Virus record (IMG/VR): IMGVR_UViG_3300019999_000001
Span: 1 to 47,787 of that record
Strand: one strand, 5' to 3'
From: a virus
Length of the DNA stretch: 47,787 bases
Positions 18,256-26,690 of this stretch are shown here, piece by piece. The notes under the pieces were generated by a model. It had not been told where the DNA came from. It searched no databases and saw only the letters and a list, made by a program, of their open reading frames with translations. Within the stretch, counting starts at the first letter, position 1. Every line of letters starts with the position of its first letter. The position numbers and the translations under genes are program-made.

Positions 18256-19206
18256 ATGGCCGATGTCTTTACCGATGGTACTACCGTATATGCTAATCTA
18301 TTGGCTGCTGGTTACGACCGGTACTTGGAATATCAGCTTCGCTCGACGCCGATTTTCCGTCAGCTTGTCGACAAGCACCCCGTAGATGAAACAAATGTCG
18401 GTCCTACCGTCACGCTGACTCTGATTCAGGAGTTCGCCGCGCTTGCGACGACCCCACTGGCAGAGACAACTGACGTGTTCGCTGTTGCACCGCCCGCCCC
18501 GGTGCGTGTGACCGTGACCGTCAACGAGTACGGCAACGTCGACCTTGCCACCCTTCGCTTGAAGGAACTGGCATTCACTGCTCCGGACCCGGCAATCGCC
18601 TACGTCCTGGGCAAGAACATGGTTGACACCCTGGACGCCCTTGTTAAGGCCGTCCTTGATGGTAGCACCAACTTCCTGCTGAATGCTGCAGGAACCTGGC
18701 AGACTACCGGTGGCGCTGTCAACGTTACCGGTGCTGCGGCCTCGATTTTCTCGAGTGTTGGTGCCATTGACGCTGTTGCTTTGCTTCGGCGTCGCAACGC
18801 CTCTGGGCGAGATGCTGGCGATAACTACATCGCCGTCATCCACCCGGATGTGTCCGTAGATGTGATGTCCAATGCTGGCTGGCTTGCGCCTCACCAGTAT
18901 CAGGACACCGAGAACATCTACAACGCCGAGGTTGGGCGCTATCTTGGTGCCCGGTACGTCGTCTCTCCACGCTGCACGCGTGCGACTGACGGTGCGGCTT
19001 CGGCCGCAGTGTACCGGTCGTACTTCGTTGGTGCTCAGGCTTTGGTGGAAGCGACTATCGACAATAACCACATTGTCGTTGGACCGCAGATTGACCGTCT
19101 GCGGCGCTTCTTCCCGATCGGCTGGTATTACCACGGTGGCTTCTCGATGTTCCGTCAGGAAGCTGTCGAGCGGGTAATGACCTGGAGTTCGATCGCTGCC
19201 CTGTAA
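18256..19206 (+). CDS. Major capsid protein (N4-gp56-like)
   Basis: 316 aa; start chosen at the ATG 9 bases after GAGG, not the GTG or ATG a few codons upstream. It has features of N4-gp56/P22-like coat proteins: a long early helix region (YANLLAAGYDRYLEYQLRSTPIFRQLVD), a beta region with NEYGNVDLATLRLKELAF, then a helix AYVLGKNMVDTLDALVKAVL. Next come a domain with Ala-rich turns and DNYIAVIHPDVSVDVMSNAGW, and a late beta strand pair. Scaffold upstream and a hairpin terminator downstream support it. Confidence 0.88.
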   Translation: MADVFTDGTTVYANLLAAGYDRYLEYQLRSTPIFRQLVDKHPVDETNVGPTVTLTLIQEFAALATTPLAETTDVFAVAPPAPVRVTVTVNEYGNVDLATLRLKELAFTAPDPAIAYVLGKNMVDTLDALVKAVLDGSTNFLLNAAGTWQTTGGAVNVTGAAASIFSSVGAIDAVALLRRRNASGRDAGDNYIAVIHPDVSVDVMSNAGWLAPHQYQDTENIYNAEVGRYLGARYVVSPRCTRATDGAASAAVYRSYFVGAQALVEATIDNNHIVVGPQIDRLRRFFPIGWYYHGGFSMFRQEAVERVMTWSSIAAL

Positions 19207-19250
19207 TGGGGTTATTGCTCCTCGCTGTCCTCCGGGACTAGTGGGGCATT

Positions 19251-19284
19251 GGGGGCCAGCTTCCCAAGTGAACAGTTGGCCCCC
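19251..19284 (+). terminator. GC-rich hairpin after the capsid gene
   Basis: GGGGGCCA (19251-19258) pairs with TGGCCCCC (19277-19284) around an 18-base loop. There is no T tract, as is common for actinobacterial terminators. It may reduce read-through so that capsid is made in excess over tail genes. Confidence 0.5.
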
Positions 19285-19303
19285 TCACTAACTAGGAGAA
19301 CTT

Positions 19304-19594
19304 ATGCCCTGCCGTTCAGGTTGCCCCACCCAGGACCATCAGTCCTGGGGTGAGTGTGCTCGTGCCTCGCGCCTTCAGGTCGCTGGCGTGGAAGCACATC
19401 AGTACAACACTAACCTGAACCGGCAGCTTGATGATTACGCGGTTGCGCGTAGGGCCGGACTTCAACCGGAAACGTGGAGAGCCGCAGATGTGAACGCAGC
19501 CTATAGGGCTACCGATAGCCTAGGCATTCCTTACCGCGCTGACCAGACAGAGAATATGACACAAGCAGCTTTGGCTAAGTTGGGAGTTGACTGA
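19304..19594 (+). CDS. Hypothetical head-tail region protein (MPCRSGCPTQDH family)
   Basis: 96 aa. The N-terminal MPCRSGCPTQDH followed by 'SWGECARASRLQVAG' recurs in many actinophage genomes just after the capsid gene, to my knowledge without a known function. Cys residues at 3, 7 and 18 with His12 could bind zinc. A C-terminal helical part (YAVARRAGLQPETWRAADVNAAY) follows. Start after CTAGGAGAACTT. Stop overlaps the next ATG by one base. Confidence 0.75.
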   Translation: MPCRSGCPTQDHQSWGECARASRLQVAGVEAHQYNTNLNRQLDDYAVARRAGLQPETWRAADVNAAYRATDSLGIPYRADQTENMTQAALAKLGVD

Positions 19595-20469
19595 TGCCCA
19601 CGGCAGGCCAACTGATTGATCAGATAGTTGCTCAGCTTCACGGCTGGGGTTCAACGCAAGATCGCATTACTCCGCTGTCGGCCGACATCGGCCCGTCAGA
19701 TACTTCCTTTAACGTCGACGCCACCGCTGGTGTCTCTGTTGGCATTACTCCTGGCCCTGTGGAGATTGACAGTGAACAACTTTACGTTGCATCCGTTGAT
19801 CAGGGCTCTGGAAACTGCACTCTTGCCGATGGTTTTGGCCGAGGTTTTTCAGGTACAACCGCAGCTACGCATATTAATGGGACGAAGGTTGTTAGCCGCC
19901 CGAAATTTCCTCGGGTGTGGTGCCTTCAACAGCTGAACGATGTCATCGGTGCCGTATATCCCTCCCTCTTCCGAGTGGATACATTTGTTACAACTGTGAC
20001 CTATCCTAAGAACACTTACACACTCCCCGTTCAGCCGCCGCTGCGGGTGCTGGATGTTCAATGGCAGAATCCTCTAGGCAACTGGGAGCGGTGTTTCTCT
20101 TATGAACTTGACCCCTATGATGGAACACTCCGCGTCGGTGGTGGACCGATGCTCGGACGCCCTCTGCGTATCGCTTACTCCACCGAGCCTTCGCCGTTCG
20201 CTGGAGAGGCAGATGACTTTATCACAACTACCGGGCTTCCTGCCACTTGTGCTGACGTTCTCACACTTGGAGTCGTCGCCAAGCAGGCACCAGGACTGGA
20301 TCTTGCAAGAGCTCAAATCACACCAGTTGATCCAGCGCGCCCTGTCCCGCCCGGCTCCGCTGTTGCTGTCGCCAAATATATAATGGCTATGTATCAGGAC
20401 CGTCTTAAGAACGAGGGGACAACTCTTCGTAAACAATATAGAAGCTTTGTAGTGAGGACCGCACAGTGA
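19594..20469 (+). CDS. Head-to-tail adaptor/connector-like protein
   Basis: 291 aa. An N-terminal helix (AGQLIDQIVAQLHG) is followed by beta-rich segments (TSFNVDATAGV, VEIDSEQLYVASVD) and a helix pair (PRVWCLQQLNDVIGAVYP). A further beta domain and a C-terminal helical bundle (ADVLTLGVVAKQAPGLDLAR, AKYIMAMYQDRLKNEG) complete it. This layout and the position after the capsid suit a podovirus adaptor (tail tubular A-like) or neck protein. Coupled to the next gene by GTGA. Assignment by layout only. Confidence 0.6.
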   Translation: MPTAGQLIDQIVAQLHGWGSTQDRITPLSADIGPSDTSFNVDATAGVSVGITPGPVEIDSEQLYVASVDQGSGNCTLADGFGRGFSGTTAATHINGTKVVSRPKFPRVWCLQQLNDVIGAVYPSLFRVDTFVTTVTYPKNTYTLPVQPPLRVLDVQWQNPLGNWERCFSYELDPYDGTLRVGGGPMLGRPLRIAYSTEPSPFAGEADDFITTTGLPATCADVLTLGVVAKQAPGLDLARAQITPVDPARPVPPGSAVAVAKYIMAMYQDRLKNEGTTLRKQYRSFVVRTAQ

Positions 20470-21572
20470 CTACTCGCCGGTTTTATGCTAACGCTGCACC
20501 GCAGCAAACACTGACTGGTCCCATCACGAATAGCGCCACGTCTCTGACCGTGGCAGGATCTTTCGCTGGCTGGCCTAGCTCGTTCCCATATTTCGCGTGT
20601 CTTGAATATGGCACCGCTTCCATGGAGATTGTCTCGGTTACTGCCGTCGTGGGGACCACTGCCACAATCGTCCGTGCCCAGGATGGCACGTCAGGTATTT
20701 CTCACCTTGGGGGTGCGACTCTTGATCAAGTTGCGATCCGTCAAGACTTCGATGAAGCCTCGGCGCACACATCAGCTAACTCTGGAGTTCACGGTCGGTC
20801 GGGTAACGTTGTCGGGGACACTGACGCTCAAACTCTAACCAACAAAACTCTGACCACTCCCACCGTGAACGGTGCTGCACTTGCCGGAACTCTTTCCGGT
20901 AGCCCAGCGTTCTCCGGTGCACCTAGCTTCTCAGGCAACCCGACTTTCTCCGGTCTGCCGGTTATGAGCAACGGCCTTAACGTCACCGGTAAATACATTA
21001 GGTTCCCCACTTTCACTACAGAGGCTGCGGCTACTGCCGCGATCGGGGCACCGGTAGCGGGGGAGCAGGTGTGGCTTTCCGCACCCGCAGGTAACGGTGG
21101 AACTCCCGGCCTATTCTATTACGATGGCACGGCTTGGACCAGCCTCGTAACTCCACACGTCCACGGCTCTCTGATTCAAGCCACCACCTTTGGTGATCTA
21201 ACCTCAGGTTCTTATACAGACATTTTAACCATGTCACCGGCAATCAACATACCGTTGTGGGCACAGGACGGTACGCATAAGATCGTGACTCATTGTGTTC
21301 TCAACCCGTCGATCATTACAGCTTCTGGTGGATTCTTGCTGCGTCCGGCGATCGGGGCCAACGTTTCCGACGAGTCAGCGGTATATCGAGTTGAGGCTGC
21401 CGGGAACACTGATCAGTACGCGATTGACGTGGCAGGCACATTCACTATCGGCGCGGCCGTCGCTACAGTAACACCCAAGGTTCAGGGTTTACGCGTCGTC
21501 GGTACCGCCGCGCTGCGTCTCAACAATGCCTCCAACAGCTGTTTAGCCGTGTGGTCGTGGATAATCCAGTAA
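20466..21572 (+). CDS. Tail fibre/appendage protein
   Basis: 368 aa, GTG start after GAGG. The N-terminal 110 residues look like a virion-anchoring beta domain. The segment DAQTLTNKTLTTPTVNGA is a motif seen in many phage fibre proteins. A repeat stretch (SGSPAFSGAPSFSGNPTFSGLP) resembles a thin fibre shaft. The C-terminal 140 residues are beta-rich and could be the receptor or trimerisation domain. Function in host binding is inferred. Confidence 0.75.
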   Translation: MTTRRFYANAAPQQTLTGPITNSATSLTVAGSFAGWPSSFPYFACLEYGTASMEIVSVTAVVGTTATIVRAQDGTSGISHLGGATLDQVAIRQDFDEASAHTSANSGVHGRSGNVVGDTDAQTLTNKTLTTPTVNGAALAGTLSGSPAFSGAPSFSGNPTFSGLPVMSNGLNVTGKYIRFPTFTTEAAATAAIGAPVAGEQVWLSAPAGNGGTPGLFYYDGTAWTSLVTPHVHGSLIQATTFGDLTSGSYTDILTMSPAINIPLWAQDGTHKIVTHCVLNPSIITASGGFLLRPAIGANVSDESAVYRVEAAGNTDQYAIDVAGTFTIGAAVATVTPKVQGLRVVGTAALRLNNASNSCLAVWSWIIQ

Positions 21573-21583
21573 GGAGAATATAA

Positions 21584-23611
21584 ATGCCTTACGGGACCAG
21601 GCTGCCAATCAAACTCCCGGCTAGATACACCCTGCTTCCTGGGGTTACCCTTGATCCGGACATTGATACTGGTGGTTACGATTTCAGTATCGGTGGTATG
21701 GGCTTTCGCTACGCGTCAGACGCTCAGAACCCTTATCAACGCACCACTGAAGCGACAACTATTCACCGCTTCGACTCTTCGCTAGAGCCGGGCGAGCAGA
21801 GCCTCGCCGAGATTCCGTGGATCAAGTCACAGGCTAGCTTCCACGGCGGCGCGGGACAGCTTAACCTAGAGCGCGGTTTTACCGCGTTCCAGTATCTGCA
21901 GGAGCAGGTGCAACACGTAAGGTTCGACAACAGCTACGGTGTTGACGTCTGGACTCCCGGCAAGGTGAAGCGTCTACCCGACTGCCACGCCTATACAGTT
22001 GGTGGGCAAACTCTAAAGACCGTGGTTACCTCTGCTATTGGAGGGTTTGACTATGCAATTGTAGGTGGACAGGGGACGTTTTATCAGCTTAAATGGAGCA
22101 GTGGTCCGGACAGTGCTCCAACTCCCACGCAAATTGACTTATCCGGAGCTATGTTCGGTGGCGTATCAAACTGCAATATAGTTTCGTTAGCTTCGGACGG
22201 CACCAACTATTTTGCTCTTATTACCCTAACCGCCGCAGGTTCCACCGCCAATGTTAAGACATTGATTGTAACAGGTTTAGTTACATCTGCGGCTGCGCCT
22301 ACCTCCCTTTATGATGGTCCTGCGACCAACGTCCAGCTACTTGGAGAAGTTCACTGGGAGAAGGCTCGCCTTATAGGAGCTATCGGCCAGAGCATCTATG
22401 AGCTAAGCTCTGTGGCCTCGGCGCACAGCGCTTTCCCGACTCCTAACTATACGCACCCTGAGCCCAACTGGACGTGGAGTGATATCACCGCCAGCCCGTC
22501 GAGTATTCTTGTCAGTGGGTATAACTCCGGTCCTTCTAGCTCTTATATGATCGAACTAGTTTTGACGGCAACTGGTGGCACTCCTACGCTTGTCGGTGGG
22601 GCTGCAGTAGGAGAGATGCCGGAAGGTGAGTATATCACCAGCCTTGCGTCGAGCATGGGTTCGTTTATCGTCATCGGCACAAATCGTGGTATCCGTATCG
22701 GAACGTTCGATACCTATACCGGTGCTTTGAAATATGGTCCCAGATCCATTGAGATAACCCAGGCTAGCCAGACTATTCCTTTCCTTGCGGTGAAGGATAG
22801 GTTTGTTTATGGCGCTCTGACTAATCAGCAGGATGACGGTTCTACTGGTTTGGTTTGTATCGACTTGTCTTATCAGGTGGATGATGCCGGCCGCATGGCC
22901 TGGACTAACGGTCTCCACCCTCCAACGTCTGCCACCCAGACTGGCGTTACTCAGACCGTGGCTGTTCTGCCATTATCTCAACGCGTGATCTACACCGTTG
23001 GCACGGGCCTCTTCGTGGAAGGCAACGGTCCGGGGACGGATGGTAATGCTTATTTACGTACTAGCCGTATCCGATACGATACGTCCGAGCCTAAGCTCTT
23101 CAAGTACGGCAAGATCCAGGGCGAGTTTATCTCTGCCAGCACACAGATTACGGCCATCTATCCTAACGGGATAACCACCAACCTGGGAACCTTCGGATTC
23201 TTTAATAGTTCTAACCCTGGTTCTTTCGGATTCCCTGCGGATCTTGCTGAGTGGATACAGCTGCAGTTCTCGCTGACTGGCGCGACATGCGTCCTGAACA
23301 GCTATCAAGCTAGAGCTATCCCTGCTCCTACTCGTCAGCACATCATCACCGTGGCTGGTATTTGCCGCCATGAGGAAAGAGACCGCGCCGGGATGAGCAT
23401 GTACGACGCCTTGACTCCTCGCCAGAGATACAACGCGATGCTTGCCATAGAGTCAGCAGGCTCTGAGGTTAGATTTGTCGAATACACGCCGGAAGGTAAC
23501 TTCGCCCAGCTTGTGGTTATCGAACAGATGGACTTCCATACGACAGAGACTCCCTCTTACTTACGAGATATAGATGGCTATATCACCTTCAAGTTAAGAG
23601 CTACGTCATGA
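21584..23611 (+). CDS. Large beta-propeller-like tail protein (nozzle or hub candidate)
   Basis: 675 aa. Many regularly spaced beta segments of the kind '..YAIVGGQGTFYQL', 'LVSGYNSGPSSSYMIEL', 'FIVIGTNRGIRIG' and 'DRFVYGALTNQQDDGSTGLVCIDLS' suggest a propeller. The final 120 residues form a different domain with HIITVAGICRHEERDRAGMSMYDALTPRQRYNAMLAIE. Position after adaptor and fibre genes suits a tail nozzle (tail tubular B-like) or central hub. Strong ribosome site (AAGGAGAATATAA). No enzyme motif noticed. Confidence 0.6.
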   Translation: MPYGTRLPIKLPARYTLLPGVTLDPDIDTGGYDFSIGGMGFRYASDAQNPYQRTTEATTIHRFDSSLEPGEQSLAEIPWIKSQASFHGGAGQLNLERGFTAFQYLQEQVQHVRFDNSYGVDVWTPGKVKRLPDCHAYTVGGQTLKTVVTSAIGGFDYAIVGGQGTFYQLKWSSGPDSAPTPTQIDLSGAMFGGVSNCNIVSLASDGTNYFALITLTAAGSTANVKTLIVTGLVTSAAAPTSLYDGPATNVQLLGEVHWEKARLIGAIGQSIYELSSVASAHSAFPTPNYTHPEPNWTWSDITASPSSILVSGYNSGPSSSYMIELVLTATGGTPTLVGGAAVGEMPEGEYITSLASSMGSFIVIGTNRGIRIGTFDTYTGALKYGPRSIEITQASQTIPFLAVKDRFVYGALTNQQDDGSTGLVCIDLSYQVDDAGRMAWTNGLHPPTSATQTGVTQTVAVLPLSQRVIYTVGTGLFVEGNGPGTDGNAYLRTSRIRYDTSEPKLFKYGKIQGEFISASTQITAIYPNGITTNLGTFGFFNSSNPGSFGFPADLAEWIQLQFSLTGATCVLNSYQARAIPAPTRQHIITVAGICRHEERDRAGMSMYDALTPRQRYNAMLAIESAGSEVRFVEYTPEGNFAQLVVIEQMDFHTTETPSYLRDIDGYITFKLRATS

Positions 23612-23904
23612 CTTACTTGTTTACCCCACCGACGTTTCGCATGGTAACAATCATGCGTAGGTCTCTTCGCTATGGTGTTCCTACTTGTACGGGGGTATGG
23701 CGTATCGGTGGAACGTGGTTCAACTCCAGCACCTCAGGGGTTGGAAATCCCGATGAGACGACAATAGATGTTGATGCACCTACAGGTATTAAGTTGTATT
23801 TCGGTCGGCCTACTCTCGTACCCGACTCGCTGGTTTCCGTATTGACTCCAGCACTTACCCCAGGCGATCCGACGTGGACACCGGGAACGCTAGTACATCA
23901 GTGA
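23608..23904 (+). CDS. Hypothetical tail-region protein
   Basis: 98 aa, coupled to the propeller-like gene by a 4-base overlap. It starts MTYLFTPPTFRMV and reads as a small beta domain (VWRIGGTWFNSSTSG, TTIDVDAPTGIKLYFGRPTLVPDSL). Similar small proteins occur beside tail genes of actinophages. Likely tail-associated; no specific function. Confidence 0.7.
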   Translation: MTYLFTPPTFRMVTIMRRSLRYGVPTCTGVWRIGGTWFNSSTSGVGNPDETTIDVDAPTGIKLYFGRPTLVPDSLVSVLTPALTPGDPTWTPGTLVHQ

Positions 23905-23911
23905 GGAAGCT

Positions 23912-24475
23912 ATGCAAGCACAGGATTCAGTAGGCATCACCACCGAGTGGACGGTGCGCCGGTACTCAGAGCAGGATTCCTCCTGGGCGTTCAGCGTTCT
24001 AGGTCGGGAACCTGAAGAGAAAGACTTCCAGCGTCTTGGAATTCAACCCTATCTAACCACCGTGGTTGATGGCAACCTGGCCACCACCGCTGGACTTACG
24101 CGTTTGACTGCACTGCTGAACGCTGGTGGCGGTAACGCCATGACTAGCACCACGGTGCGAGTGGGCGCAGGCAACGGTGTCGGTACTGCTGCGATTGGTG
24201 ATACCGACCTGTCGGCTGCGGCTGGTTCTACTAACCGCTGGTTCCAGACCAGCACGGTTTCAGTTTCAGTTGCTGTACTTACAGCAGTTGCGACTTTCGC
24301 AAGCGGTGACGGTAACTTCGCCTGGAACGAGTTCGGTCTAGATATCGGTGCAGCTACTGTTACCTCCGGTAACACGGTTAACCCGGTGCTGTTCAACCAC
24401 AAGACCAGCATTGCCCAGGGCACTAAGGCATCCGGCCAGGTGTGGACCGCTACCGCTACCATCACGTTCTCGTAA
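23912..24475 (+). CDS. Tail/virion surface beta protein
   Basis: 187 aa, start after GAGGAAGCT. It has a short N-terminal linker (ITTEWTVRRYSEQDSSWAF), then a Gly/Ala/Thr-rich jelly-roll-like region (STTVRVGAGNGVGTAAIGDTDLSAAAGS, FASGDGNFAWNEFGLDIGA). Its general layout is typical of phage structural proteins that decorate tails or heads. Function not identified. Confidence 0.6.
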   Translation: MQAQDSVGITTEWTVRRYSEQDSSWAFSVLGREPEEKDFQRLGIQPYLTTVVDGNLATTAGLTRLTALLNAGGGNAMTSTTVRVGAGNGVGTAAIGDTDLSAAAGSTNRWFQTSTVSVSVAVLTAVATFASGDGNFAWNEFGLDIGAATVTSGNTVNPVLFNHKTSIAQGTKASGQVWTATATITFS

Positions 24476-24488
24476 GAGGAGCAAGTAG

Positions 24489-25106
24489 ATGAGTTTTCTA
24501 ACCGGCACTCAGGCGGAATGCCTGTATTCGATGCCTGCGTCGGGGCAGGCGGTTACTGCTGCGGCAATAACCGTTATGTCTGGGAATACGGCAGCCAATC
24601 CGGCGTTCCTACTGCCCGGTGGATTCTTCAACCCGATGGAGGGCACGAAGCCGGGTAAAGCTCTCCTACTCAAAGGTGGCGGCTCCTGGGCTACGCCCAC
24701 TGCTGCACGTACCACGGTGTTTACCGCAGCCATGGATGCTACACAAGGTACGGCAGGGATTACACTGGGTAAGACCGGTACGCTAACCAGCGTTATCACG
24801 TCGGCTACAGCCGCGTTTGATTTCGAGCTTATGCTCACCCTTACTGCTCAGGGTGTTGGGGCCACTGCTGGCACCTTGAATGCACTCGGGTGGGTGGAGT
24901 ACGGTATCGCTAACAACGCTGCTGCTGGTACGTTCGGCACGTACGGTGCTAACAACGCATCCCGATTTATGATCGGCACCCCGCAGACAGCGGTAACGTT
25001 CAACACCCTTACGCCATACTACCTGGAACTGTTCAATACCTGGGACGCTGTGACCAACGCCCCGACGATCACCCTGACGAACTTCTACGTCTTCGGCTTG
25101 AACTGA
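24489..25106 (+). CDS. Virion structural beta protein
   Basis: 205 aa, rich in Thr, Ala and Gly with alternating strands (ARTTVFTAAMDATQGTAG, DFELMLTLTAQGVGATAG, TLTPYYLELFNTWDAVTNAP). It resembles small phage beta-sandwich proteins. Start after AAGAGGAGCAAGTAG. The stop overlaps the ATG of the next gene by one base. Likely tail or decoration protein. Confidence 0.6.
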   Translation: MSFLTGTQAECLYSMPASGQAVTAAAITVMSGNTAANPAFLLPGGFFNPMEGTKPGKALLLKGGGSWATPTAARTTVFTAAMDATQGTAGITLGKTGTLTSVITSATAAFDFELMLTLTAQGVGATAGTLNALGWVEYGIANNAAAGTFGTYGANNASRFMIGTPQTAVTFNTLTPYYLELFNTWDAVTNAPTITLTNFYVFGLN

Positions 25107-26305
25107 TGAGGAGCACAGTGAATATCAAGGCAATTGTCGCAGGCGCGGTAGCCGTAAGTGCTATCGGCTTAGGTTTCGCTGCGGTAAGTCCGGCGAGTTC
25201 TCCGAGCCAATTCGATGCGGGTGCGCTGTCCGTGACTACGGACGTTAACGGCCGAACTCCAGCGGTGACACTGCCGTTCAGTAATCCCTCCAGTGTTAAT
25301 GTGGAAACTCTCTTTCCCACAGGAGGACAGGCTAATCTTCCCTATCAGCATGCAGTGGAAAAGCTTTCCGCCAATTCTTTTGATGTTCGTTTTGTAACTA
25401 CGACCGGCAAAGTGTATGTCGGTAGCGTTACATACAACTATCTAGCCACCGCAGGGAGCGTAGCCCCGCCGACCACAACTCCCGCCACAACTCCCGCGAC
25501 GACGCCGGTAACCACGCCAGCGACGACCACCCCTACGCCAACGCCGACGACGACCGCGCCTCATACTTACTCGTGCAACGTTAATTTCCCCGATGGGTGC
25601 CCGCTTACAAACGGATATGTCTACCCCGCCAATCCGAACTCCAACGGCTACACCACTTTCGTGCAGGATCAAGATGTAGGAGCTAATGCCGGTACCGGAG
25701 GTACACTTCACGCCAACAACCCTGGTGATTGGCAGGTTGTGGCTAACGATGTGCCCTACGGTGAAACCAGCGTGCAGACATTCCCCGACGTACAACAGTT
25801 GATGAACAACTGGAGTGGACCGGGAGCAGTGTGGAACGGTGGGGGGGATACGCCGCTGGCCGCGCTGTCAAGCCTTAAGGTCAACTACGCGGAGACGTCA
25901 CCGACGAGCGTCAATAGTCTTTACGAGTTCGCCCCCGACATTTGGCAGGACAACTACGGTTCGGACGTCATGTTCTGGGTGGACACGAAAGGCCGCTGCA
26001 ATGAAGGCGCGTTCGGCTCCACCGTGCTCGGGCATGCGGTGCTGGACGGGCAGAACTGGACGGTGCACCGCTACGGCGGGTCTGGCGCTGAGATCATCTT
26101 CGTGTTGGACGGCGCGGGTGGCACGGGCACGTGTGCGCAGCAGCACAGTGGCACCGTCAACATCAAAGCGGGGCTGGAATGGCTCGTCGCGAACGGGTTC
26201 GAGACCGGGCCTGCAGTGATAGCCCAAGTGAACACCGGGTGGGAGATCACGTCGGCTGACAATCAGACTTTCACCGTCAGCCAATACAGCATCACAGCCA
26301 ACTAG
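25106..26305 (+). CDS. Secreted/anchored protein with GH12-like C-terminal domain
   Basis: 399 aa; the GTG at 25118 is an alternative start. An N-terminal hydrophobic segment (KAIVAGAVAVSAIGLGFAAV) looks like a signal or anchor. Residues 35-110 form a small beta domain, followed by a Pro/Thr linker (115-150). The last 245 residues resemble a GH12-type beta jelly roll: LYEFAPDIWQDNYGSDVMFWVD, later INTGWEI-like IAQVNTGWEITSADNQTF. In GH12 the first catalytic Glu lies where this protein has SDVMFW, so activity may be lost. The 3' half is visibly GC-richer than flanking genes (81 of 120 bases at 26041-26160), suggesting transfer from the host. Confidence 0.55.
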   Translation: MRSTVNIKAIVAGAVAVSAIGLGFAAVSPASSPSQFDAGALSVTTDVNGRTPAVTLPFSNPSSVNVETLFPTGGQANLPYQHAVEKLSANSFDVRFVTTTGKVYVGSVTYNYLATAGSVAPPTTTPATTPATTPVTTPATTTPTPTPTTTAPHTYSCNVNFPDGCPLTNGYVYPANPNSNGYTTFVQDQDVGANAGTGGTLHANNPGDWQVVANDVPYGETSVQTFPDVQQLMNNWSGPGAVWNGGGDTPLAALSSLKVNYAETSPTSVNSLYEFAPDIWQDNYGSDVMFWVDTKGRCNEGAFGSTVLGHAVLDGQNWTVHRYGGSGAEIIFVLDGAGGTGTCAQQHSGTVNIKAGLEWLVANGFETGPAVIAQVNTGWEITSADNQTFTVSQYSITAN

Positions 26306-26320
26306 CCGAGGGCGGGGACC

Positions 26321-26688
26321 ATGCCGACTCGCACATTTCCGATATCGCAGACCGTGTCGCCTGGGCTGACCACGGTCGGGCCGTTGAATGTCGGCAACAA
26401 CAGCAGTGCCAGCATCGTCACTGATCGCACAATCGCGGCGGCCTCAACTCGCTGACCTCGGCGTCGACCGTGGCTGTTCTGCTCCAAACGTCGCCGGACG
26501 GGACGACGTGGAAAGACCTGTGTGGCGCGACCTGGGTCGGCGGGATATACACCAGCCGGGTCGGGCAGTTGAATAGCGACAGCATCGGCACCGGGGATAT
26601 CGACTCGGCTGTTACGAAGGTGCGGATACTTGTGACGGTCGCAGGGCCGTCAAGCGTGGTCATCGCGGGCACCGTTACGGTGGTCTAG
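26321..26688 (+). pseudogene. Frameshifted small tail-region gene
   Basis: The first reading frame starts at the ATG at 26321 and stops at 26453-26455 after 44 residues (ends TIAAAST R). A second frame carries on from about 26435 to 26688, with a product (TVAVLLQTSPDGTTWKDL, then RILVTVAG and VVIAGTVTVV) that reads like the rest of the same domain. A one-base shift around GCGGCGGCC (26434-26442) would join them. It may be a real inactivation, a sequencing or assembly error, or frameshifting. The GC-rich composition matches the upstream gene. Confidence 0.5.
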
Positions 26689-26690
26689 CC

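Noticed and set aside
18298-19134. A long antisense open frame (278 codons) opposite the capsid gene
   Set aside because: It mirrors the well-supported capsid gene, lacks a ribosome site and has no protein-like pattern.
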